A program made the translations under genes and the position numbers. Below, piece by piece: positions 1-5,019 of a DNA stretch of 6,344 nt (its first letter is position 1; every line of letters starts with the position of its first letter). This DNA comes from Propionibacteriaceae bacterium. GTDB lineage: Bacteria > Actinomycetota > Actinomycetes > Propionibacteriales > Propionibacteriaceae. The stretch spans positions 6,734-13,077 of the forward strand of contig PMLO01000136.1 of the NCBI GenBank assembly GCA_003158895.1, in the 5' to 3' direction. Below the pieces are notes generated by a model that saw only the letters and a list, made by a program, of their open reading frames with translations, made no database searches and was not told where the DNA came from.

Positions 1-1281
1 GAACGGTTCTACTTCCGCGAGGGTCGCGGTACGAATGGTGAGCTGCCGCCCAACGACTGGCAGAGCGAGTTCGGTGGGCCGGCCTGGACGAGGGTCACGG
101 AGACGGACGGGTCAGGTGGCCAGTGGTACCTGAGGCTGTTCGCGCCCGAGCAGCCCGACGTGAACTGGGACCATCCCGACATCGTCGCCGAGTTCGACGA
201 GACTCTGCGCTTCTGGTTCGACCGTGGCGTCGACGGGTTCCGCATCGATGTGGCCCACGGACTCGTCAAGGACGCCGGGCTCCGCGACATCGCGGGCATG
301 CCGTTCCCGCTGCCCGACGACACCCCCGAGGGCCTCGACCACCCGCACTGGGACCAGCCGGGCGTCCATGACGTCTTCCGGCACTGGCGCGAGATCGCCG
401 ACTCGTACGATCCGCCGCGGGCCTACTGCGGCGAGATCTGGGTCGGTCGCGACCACCGACTCACGGCGTACCTGCGACCCGACGAGCTCCACACGGCCTT
501 CAACTTCAACCACCTCATGTGCCCGTGGTTGCCCGAGGCGCTCCGTACCTCGATCGACCGGACGCTGGCCAGCCATGCCGCGGTGGGCGCCCCGCCGACC
601 TGGGTGCTCGGCAACCACGACGTCTGCCGCCCTGTCAGCCGCTTCGCCCGGCCGCAGGAGCTGACCACCAGCCTGGACCGGTTCCTCACTCACTTCTACG
701 ACCGTCCGGCCGACTTCGCGGCCGGCCTGCGTCGCGCGCGAGCGGCCGCTCTGCTGAGTCTGGCCCTGCCCGGTGGCGCGTACATCTATCAGGGCGAGGA
801 GCTCGGCCTACCCGAGGTCGAGGACATTCCCTGGGACCGGATGCAGGACCCGATGGTGGCCGGTACGAACCGGACGAACCGGGGTCGCGACGGCTGCCGC
901 GTCCCGCTGCCCTGGACGCGTGACGGGGACAGCTACGGGTTCTCGCCGGATGGAGCGGATGAGCCCTGGTTGCCGCAGCCGCCCGCCTGGGGCGAGCTCA
1001 GTGCCGAGGCGCAGGAAGGCGACGCGACCTCGACGCTCGAGCTGTACAGGCGGGCCCTGCACGTGCGTCGCGAGAACCCCGCGCTCGGCGACGGCATGCT
1101 CGAGTGGATCGATGCGGGTCGGGATGTCGTCGCGTTCCGCCGAGACCCCGGTTTCGCGTGCTGGATCAACCTCGGCCCCGATCCCGTACCGCTTCCGGGC
1201 GGTCACGTCCTCGTCGCCAGCGGTGACGTCAGCGCAGGGTCGATCCCGACGGACGTCGCGGTGTGGATGCAGGTCAGCTGA
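1..1281 (+). CDS. GH13 alpha-glucosidase (oligo-1,6-glucosidase/maltase type), 5'-truncated by window edge
   Basis: Retaining glycosidase that releases glucose from the non-reducing end of short alpha-glucans such as maltose, isomaltose or maltodextrins; no signal peptide is visible in the part present, and relatives are cytoplasmic. The frame is open from base 1; about 426 residues are present and roughly 100-130 N-terminal residues of the barrel are missing. Visible GH13 landmarks, numbered from base 1: FGGPAW (24-29), NWDHPD (from 55), GFRIDVAH with the nucleophile Asp83, YCGEIW with the acid/base Glu145, and GNHD with the transition-state Asp207. The ATG at 160 falls inside the catalytic domain and is not the start. 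A Val follows the nucleophile; in yeast and Bacillus enzymes Val there goes with alpha-1,6 activity and Thr/Ala with alpha-1,4, but actinobacterial RIDVAHG enzymes may not follow that rule. The family is certain; the exact substrate is not. The stop overlaps the end of the convergent neighbour. Confidence 0.95.
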   Translation, partial: ERFYFREGRGTNGELPPNDWQSEFGGPAWTRVTETDGSGGQWYLRLFAPEQPDVNWDHPDIVAEFDETLRFWFDRGVDGFRIDVAHGLVKDAGLRDIAGMPFPLPDDTPEGLDHPHWDQPGVHDVFRHWREIADSYDPPRAYCGEIWVGRDHRLTAYLRPDELHTAFNFNHLMCPWLPEALRTSIDRTLASHAAVGAPPTWVLGNHDVCRPVSRFARPQELTTSLDRFLTHFYDRPADFAAGLRRARAAALLSLALPGGAYIYQGEELGLPEVEDIPWDRMQDPMVAGTNRTNRGRDGCRVPLPWTRDGDSYGFSPDGADEPWLPQPPAWGELSAEAQEGDATSTLELYRRALHVRRENPALGDGMLEWIDAGRDVVAFRRDPGFACWINLGPDPVPLPGGHVLVASGDVSAGSIPTDVAVWMQVS

Positions 1282-1936
1282 CGGCGACGGCCCAGGAACG
1301 GTCGAGGGCCGCACGGGCGACCTCGGCGTTGTACGTCGCGGCATCGAACGCGTGCCGCTGCGTGGTCGCGCCGTTGTCGAGCCACTCCCACACCACGCGG
1401 TCGCCGTCGCGAGCGATCCGGATCGAGACCCCGCCGCAGCCCAGCACGCCGCACTCGTTGCTCTGCGAGATCAGGACCACGCTGGGTTCGCCCGCCGTGA
1501 GTTGATTGACGGGGCGGAAGAGGTCGTCGGGGTGCATCCCCGACCTGCCGGCGCGAGCCGTCCAGTTCTCCTCGTCGATGTGGATGGTCACCATGGGTTC
1601 GGCCACGAACCACTCCGTGTCGACGCGGTCGATGCTGAGCCGGAGCGTGGAGACGTGATCGACCGCACGGCCGTACCGGAACGCCGGGAGCGCGTCGCCC
1701 GATGGCGGCCACACGAGGTCAAGCTCGTCGAAGACCCGACCGACGAGCTCGCGCATCGTCACGACGGACTCGGCCGTCGACACGCCGGCCAGTTCGGCAA
1801 GGCCGTCGGAGTCGAGTCCTGCCACGAGGGCGTCGCACGCGGCGTCCACCAGTACGGGGATGTCGCGGGGTCGGTTCCACCACAGGGCGGCCGCTTCGTA
1901 CAGGTCGTGCTCTGCCGAGGTCTCAGGAAGTCTCAC
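1274..1936 (-). CDS. Uncharacterised 220-residue actinobacterial protein
   Basis: I do not recognise a characterised function. It has no signal peptide and no membrane segment, so it is probably cytoplasmic. Residues ~10-72 look helical and acidic (DIPVLVDAACDALVAGLDS, then AELAGVST), a pattern I recall from many actinobacterial hypothetical proteins. Residues ~95-190 look like alternating beta strands and contain ECGVLGCGG (Cys162, Cys167) followed by VVWEWLDNG, a Cys-x4-Cys then V-x-W arrangement that could be a metal or disulfide site. The GTG start at 1936-1934 is chosen because strong coding character begins there (VRLPETSAEHDLYEAA). Upstream the frame stays open to an ATG near 2314, but that extension is low-complexity and Arg/Ser-rich, as expected of non-coding high-GC DNA. 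No clear Shine-Dalgarno precedes the GTG, so translation may be leaderless. Its last 8 bases overlap the alpha-glucosidase end on the opposite strand. Coding status is fairly sure; the role is unknown. Confidence 0.72.
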   Translation of the reverse strand: MRLPETSAEHDLYEAAALWWNRPRDIPVLVDAACDALVAGLDSDGLAELAGVSTAESVVTMRELVGRVFDELDLVWPPSGDALPAFRYGRAVDHVSTLRLSIDRVDTEWFVAEPMVTIHIDEENWTARAGRSGMHPDDLFRPVNQLTAGEPSVVLISQSNECGVLGCGGVSIRIARDGDRVVWEWLDNGATTQRHAFDAATYNAEVARAALDRSWAVAVS

Positions 1937-1949
1937 GTCCCGAACGATA
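1936..1949 (-). promoter_or_regulatory. Possible leaderless promoter of the hypothetical gene
   Basis: On the minus strand TATCGT (plus positions 1944-1949) fits the actinobacterial TAnnnT -10 consensus. It lies 7 bases before the GTG, which would place transcription start at the G of the start codon, consistent with the lack of a ribosome binding site. No good -35 hexamer is seen 16-18 bases upstream, so this is a weak, inferred call. Confidence 0.25.
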
Positions 1950-1988
1950 CCACTGAGGGGTATACAAGACGTCGCTGGTCGGCGCTGG

Positions 1989-1999
1989 GGGAGGCTCCC
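1989..1999. repeat. GGGAG-G-CTCCC dyad resembling a LacI-family (CebR/CelR) box
   Basis: Perfect 5-base arms around a single central base. The known cellobiose-responsive CebR/CelR operators of actinobacteria are TGGGAGCGCTCCCA; here the same half-sites are one base closer together and the outer T/A pair is absent. LacI-family operators usually tolerate little change in centre spacing, so a functional site is uncertain. It lies 53 bases upstream of the hypothetical gene start. Confidence 0.2.
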
Positions 2000-2052
2000 G
2001 GCCCACCAGCACTTCCTTGTGATTGCGTTACGGGGAATGGTCCGCAACGTTA

Positions 2053-2091
2053 AATCCTGAGGCGAATCTGGACGGGATATCCAGGATTCGC
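2053..2091. repeat. Strong bulged stem-loop with a competing alternative arm
   Basis: GCGAATCTGGA (2062-2072) pairs with TCCAGGATTCGC (2080-2091) around the 7-base loop CGGGATA: eleven base pairs with one bulged G on the right arm. Just upstream, AATCCTG (2053-2059) is also an exact complement of CAGGATT (2082-2088), so the right arm could pair with either partner. Seen as DNA, it is three related AATCCTGG-like elements, two in direct and one in inverted orientation. It lies between divergent genes, so an ordinary end-of-gene terminator is not expected, and no T-run follows. It could be an operator for a dimeric regulator or a switchable leader structure. The pairing is directly visible; the function is not. 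Confidence 0.6.
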
Positions 2092-2092
2092 G

Positions 2093-2104
2093 CGAAAGGT
2101 TTCG
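2093..2104. repeat. CGAAAGGTTTCG dyad, possible operator
   Basis: Arms CGAAA and TTTCG around a central GG, two bases after the bulged stem-loop. The size and A/T-flanked shape recall LacI-family sugar-regulator operators, but those normally have a central CG, which is missing here. A 12-base dyad of this kind could occur by chance. Confidence 0.2.
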
Positions 2105-2415
2105 GCACTCTGAGCGCCCGCTCCTCGGTGCTCGTCGACAGCGCCGATCTCCGCTCCCGATCGCGCGGGCTGAACTCACCATGAGATGGCGCATCATCCC
2201 TAGTCGCAGTGGGTTGTACGAATCAGGAACGGGCCGGCGCCGTACCCGATCCTCGATCGTTTCAGTCCCACCGCCTGCGGCCGCACACCGCGCCCGAGAA
2301 CCGAACTGATGCACACCGGAAAACCATTCGCGACCGTATCCATGCTGTGGAACGCGATTTGCGAAAGGACGAAATAGCGCATAACCATGGTTTAGGCAGT
2401 CAGCGACGCACCGGC

Positions 2416-2428
2416 CCGCAGACTGCGG
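2416..2428. repeat. CCGCAG-A-CTGCGG dyad near the synthase start
   Basis: A perfect inverted repeat with 6-base arms and a single central base, ending 27 bases before the synthase Shine-Dalgarno. As RNA the one-base loop would open the innermost pair or pairs; as DNA it is a plausible operator for a dimeric repressor. Function is unsupported beyond its position. Confidence 0.3.
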
Positions 2429-2455
2429 CCTGGGGACGTCACCGCCACAACCGAC

Positions 2456-2461
2456 GGGAGG
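2456..2461 (+). promoter_or_regulatory. Ribosome binding site of the glycan synthase
   Basis: GGGAGG five bases before ATG 2467. This decides the start: the in-frame GTG at 2209 has no comparable site, and its 86-residue extension has no family character. Confidence 0.8.
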
Positions 2462-2466
2462 TTTTC

Positions 2467-4254
2467 ATGGCATCACTAGTTCACGACTACGCATCAGTGG
2501 ACGCATTCGACGACGCCACGAGACGCGCGGCGACGCGGGACGAGTACTCACCAGTGATGATCCTGCTGACGATCCTCTCGACCGCTGGCGTCCTCTACTA
2601 CGGGTGGTTCCTGCTGAGGCCGTCCAACCGCGGCGACGTGCTGCCATGGCTGCTCGTCATCGTGTCCGAGTCCATCCTTGTCTTCCACGGGCTGGCGAGC
2701 ATGTGGACGATCCTGGCCGGGCAGCGAGACCGGCGCGACTGGACGTACCAGGCGGCCCGGGCCGCGCTGTACGACCCGAACGATCCCGAGCTGCTCGCTA
2801 CCCTGGATGACCCCTCCCAGTGGCCGATGTGGATGGATGGTCGGATCGTCACGGTCGACGTGCTCATCACCGTGTACGGCGAGCCCATCGACGTCATCCG
2901 GCGCACGGCGGAGGCCGCCCTTGCGATCCGTGGCCGGCACTGGACCTGGATCCTCGACGACGGACGCTCTGACGAGGTGCAGGCCCTGGCGAGCGAGCTC
3001 GGGTGCCGCTACCTCCGCCGGCTGAGCAACCACGGCGCCAAGGCGGGAAACATCAACAACGCGCTGACGATCGCCAAGGGCGACTTCTTCGTCATCCTCG
3101 ACGCCGACTTCGTGCCGCTGCCTGGATTCATCGAGCAGACGCTGCCGTTCTTCGAGACGGCGACGGTCGCGTTCGTACAGACTCCTCAGACGTACGGGAA
3201 CCTCCACAACTTCATCTCGCGCGGCGCCGGCTACATGCAGTCGATGTTCTACCGGTTCGTACAGCCCGGCCGGAACGCGTTCAACGCGGCCTTCTGCGTC
3301 GGCACGAACGTGATCTTCCGCCGCGCGGCGATCGACGACATCGGCGGCATGTACACCGACTCCAAGAGCGAGGACGTCTGGACCTCGCTCACCCTGCACG
3401 GCCGCGGCTGGCGCAGCATCTTCCTGCCGGAGACGCTCGCGATCGGCGACGCTCCCGACACGATCGAGGCGTACGCGAAGCAGCAGCTCCGCTGGGCGAC
3501 GGGCGGCTTCGAGATCTTGTTCACCAGCAACCCGCTGATCACGAGGCGGAAGCTGACCCTCGACCAGCGCCTCATGTACTTCGTCACGGCGACCCACTAC
3601 CTCACGGGCATCGCGCCTGGACTGCTGCTGCTCGTCCCCGTGCTCGAGATCTTCTTCGACCTGAGGCCGGTCTCGCTGAACGTCGGCATCGGTGAATGGC
3701 TCCTCGCGTACGCCGGCTTCTACGGCCTCCAGATCATCCTGGCGTTCTTCACGCTCGGGTCCTTCCGGATCGAGGTCCTCATGCTCGCCGCCAGCTCGTT
3801 CCCGATCTATATGAAGGCGTTCATGAACGTCGTCATCGGCCGGGACACCGCGTGGAGCGTGACCGGCGCCTCGAAGAGGGCGGCATCGCCGTTCAACTTC
3901 CTCACGTTGCAGGTGGTCACGTTCGTGGTACTGCTTGCCACGACAGCCGTGGGCATCTGGCGAGACGTGCTCAACTCGCAGCTCGCCGTCGCCACGGTCT
4001 GGGCCGGCCTCAACATGATCATCCTCGGGGCGTTCCTGATCGTGGCCATGGCTGAGGCGCGCAGGCTCCGCCGCGACGACAAGGGAGCCCGCGCCATCGA
4101 CGCGAAGAGTCTGGCGCTCAGTCAGTTCCTGGCTGCACCGGAACCGCGCTCTACGCCGTACACCATCATCCTCGCCGAACTCCGCGCGAGGCAGACAGAC
4201 GCAGACCGGCACGAGACAGTGCCGGTAGCTGCCATCAAGGAGACCGCATCATGA
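2467..4254 (+). CDS. Processive GT2 beta-glycan synthase, BcsA/curdlan-synthase-like, without PilZ
   Basis: Integral membrane glycosyltransferase of family 2, expected to take a UDP-sugar (most likely UDP-glucose) on the cytoplasmic side, build a beta-linked polymer and push it through its own membrane channel. It has 595 residues. Two N-terminal membrane helices (~28-50, ~59-84) are followed by the cytosolic GT-A domain: VDVLITVYGEP (from 130), DDG (164-166), KAGNINNAL, DAD (212-214), FCVGTN (276-281), SED (301-303, the TED-type catalytic base) and QQLRW (339-343, the QxxRW acceptor-site motif). About five more helices follow (~370-397, 408-432, 436-458, 478-498, 512-535), then a ~60-residue charged tail. 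All motifs of a processive synthase are present. The tail has no PilZ signature (RxxxR, D/NxSxxG), so direct c-di-GMP activation as in BcsA is not supported. The stop overlaps the next start by ATGA, so translation is probably coupled. Cellulose, curdlan or mixed-linkage glucan are the options; the GH81 gene two places downstream favours beta-1,3 linkages. Confidence 0.9.
   Translation: MASLVHDYASVDAFDDATRRAATRDEYSPVMILLTILSTAGVLYYGWFLLRPSNRGDVLPWLLVIVSESILVFHGLASMWTILAGQRDRRDWTYQAARAALYDPNDPELLATLDDPSQWPMWMDGRIVTVDVLITVYGEPIDVIRRTAEAALAIRGRHWTWILDDGRSDEVQALASELGCRYLRRLSNHGAKAGNINNALTIAKGDFFVILDADFVPLPGFIEQTLPFFETATVAFVQTPQTYGNLHNFISRGAGYMQSMFYRFVQPGRNAFNAAFCVGTNVIFRRAAIDDIGGMYTDSKSEDVWTSLTLHGRGWRSIFLPETLAIGDAPDTIEAYAKQQLRWATGGFEILFTSNPLITRRKLTLDQRLMYFVTATHYLTGIAPGLLLLVPVLEIFFDLRPVSLNVGIGEWLLAYAGFYGLQIILAFFTLGSFRIEVLMLAASSFPIYMKAFMNVVIGRDTAWSVTGASKRAASPFNFLTLQVVTFVVLLATTAVGIWRDVLNSQLAVATVWAGLNMIILGAFLIVAMAEARRLRRDDKGARAIDAKSLALSQFLAAPEPRSTPYTIILAELRARQTDADRHETVPVAAIKETAS
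4237..4242 (+). promoter_or_regulatory. Ribosome binding site of the adaptor gene, inside the synthase coding sequence
   Basis: AAGGAG eight bases before ATG 4251, within the last codons of the synthase. Together with the 4-base ATGA overlap it indicates co-translation of synthase and adaptor in a matched ratio. Confidence 0.75.
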
Positions 4255-4985
4255 CGTGGACGAACCGGCTCCGGCTCTGGCTCAGCATCCTGCTGAGCCT
4301 GGTCCTCATCTTCCTGCTGGTCATCATCTTCAACCAGCGTCAACACACCATCCAGAGCTCGTCCGCGACGATCATCGCCCCGCGGGTTCAGGTGGCGTCG
4401 AACTACGGCGGCATCGTCATCAAGCAGTACGTCACGGTGGGCCAGAAGGTCACGCTGGGCGACGTCCTCTTCGACGTGAGCAGCGTCAGCCTGCAGCAGG
4501 ATCTGGCCAACAAGGTGAAGGTCGCATCCACCGACGCCCTGTCGATCGATCCGGTCAAGGGCGTGCTCACGTACAAAGCGACCACGTCCGGCACGGTCAC
4601 CCAGGTGTATGCCCAAGAGGGCAGCTACCTGAGTGCCACCCAGCCGCTCGCGGTCATCACCGGCGACACCGGCCGGGTCGTGGAGGCTCAGTTCCTGCTG
4701 ACGCCACGCGAGTACGCGCTCGTGGAGAAGGGTGCTCCGGTCACGCTGACGCTGCCTGACAACTCATCCATCTCGGGAGTCGTGGACAGCGCGCTGGTCG
4801 CCACTCAGCAAGGTCAGGCGGTTGTGACCGTACGGATCACGAGCGCCGCCCTCAACACCCGGAATCTCAACCTGCTTGCTACGGACGGCGCTCCCGTGAG
4901 CGCGGTCGTCCGTCTCCGTGACGAGGGCGTCCTCGCCGGACCCACCGATGCCTTGCGGGCTCTGCTCCACAAGGTGGGGTTGTGA
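4251..4985 (+). CDS. Single-pass HlyD-like membrane adaptor partnered with the glycan synthase
   Basis: 244 residues. A short basic N-terminus is followed by one membrane helix (~9-27, LWLSILLSLVLIFLLVIIF), so the bulk lies outside the membrane. Two half-motifs of a biotinyl-lipoyl-like fold are seen: ~43-78 (NYGGIVIKQYVTVGQKV, GDVLFDV) and ~105-137 (SGTVTQVYAQEGSYL, PLAVI). A beta-barrel-like segment follows (~142-225, with LTPREYALVEKGAPVTLTL). The stretch between the lipoyl halves is only ~25 residues, so the long coiled-coil hairpin of drug-efflux and type I secretion adaptors is missing; there is no outer-membrane channel for it to reach. Its place directly after a GT2 synthase recalls the membrane-fusion partners of bacterial glycan synthases such as Alg44 or the BgsB partner of the mixed-linkage glucan synthase BgsA. 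It probably binds the synthase and guides the emerging polymer. The fold assignment is good; the role is inferred from context. Confidence 0.85.
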   Translation: MTWTNRLRLWLSILLSLVLIFLLVIIFNQRQHTIQSSSATIIAPRVQVASNYGGIVIKQYVTVGQKVTLGDVLFDVSSVSLQQDLANKVKVASTDALSIDPVKGVLTYKATTSGTVTQVYAQEGSYLSATQPLAVITGDTGRVVEAQFLLTPREYALVEKGAPVTLTLPDNSSISGVVDSALVATQQGQAVVTVRITSAALNTRNLNLLATDGAPVSAVVRLRDEGVLAGPTDALRALLHKVGL

Positions 4986-5003
4986 ATGACGCGACCTCTC
5001 GAC

Positions 5004-5010
5004 GAAGGGA
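5004..5010 (+). promoter_or_regulatory. Ribosome binding site of the GH81 gene
   Basis: GAAGGGA nine bases before ATG 5020, in the 34-base gap after the adaptor stop. It supports the start at 5020 over the in-frame ATG at 5035, which has no purine-rich site before it, although starting at 5035 would still leave a complete Tat signal. Confidence 0.6.
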
Positions 5011-5019
5011 ACGAATCCC

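Larger units (their letters stand above)
1937..2466. other. 530-bp divergent intergenic region
   Basis: It separates the leftward hypothetical gene from the rightward glycan synthase set. No frame shows a recognisable protein. The open frame that precedes the synthase (GTG at 2209 to 2466) is rich in Arg, His, Gln and Pro and carries no transmembrane or family signature, so I treat it as leader DNA. The region contains a strong bulged stem-loop (2062-2091) with an alternative 5' partner (2053-2059). Weaker dyads lie at 1989-1999, 2093-2104, 2112-2123, 2328-2357, 2383-2392 and 2416-2428. No tRNA, rRNA, CRISPR or IS end is visible. I could not place a convincing sigma-A promoter for the synthase. 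The length and number of dyads suggest that control of the glycan genes sits here, as an operator set and/or a structured 5' leader. Confidence 0.6.

Noticed and set aside
773..2053. Plus-strand open frame of 426 codons spanning the alpha-glucosidase end and the hypothetical gene
   Set aside because: It is out of frame with the GH13 motifs and its product is Arg/Ser-rich without domain signals.
2062..2091. Rho-independent terminator
   Set aside because: The stem is strong, but no T-run follows on either strand and the site lies between divergent genes, where no transcript is expected to end.
2181..2309. Small plus-strand frame of 42 codons beginning MRWRIIPSRSG
   Set aside because: No ribosome site, Arg/Pro/Ala-rich content and no recognisable feature; likely chance.
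1937..2314. 126-residue upstream extension of the minus-strand hypothetical gene
   Set aside because: The added part is Arg/Ser-rich and runs through the intergenic hairpin; convincing coding sequence begins at the GTG at 1936.
2311..2366. c-di-GMP-I (GEMM) riboswitch
   Set aside because: Short pieces look similar (GCACA, AAACCATTCG, GTGGAACGC), but the conserved ACGCAAAGCC core is absent and the helices cannot be drawn to the known fold by eye. Only a covariance-model search could revive it.
2092..2368. Repeated 8-mer GCGAAAGG at 2092-2099 and 2361-2368
   Set aside because: A pair of identical 8-mers is expected by chance in a region of this size.
2209..2466. 86-residue N-terminal extension of the glycan synthase from GTG 2209
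   Set aside because: The extension is Arg/His/Gln/Pro-rich, has no family similarity, covers the dyad-containing leader, and lacks a ribosome site; ATG 2467 has GGGAGG at good spacing and begins a normal GT2 N-terminus.
2548..4212. Long antisense open frame opposite the synthase (554 codons)
   Set aside because: Its translation is an Arg/Glu/Asp/Val-rich mirror of the synthase codon usage with no hydrophobic or family pattern, a common shadow in high-GC genes.
4070..4254. PilZ domain at the synthase C-terminus
   Set aside because: Only ~60 residues follow the last membrane helix, without RxxxR or D/NxSxxG motifs; PilZ needs about 100.
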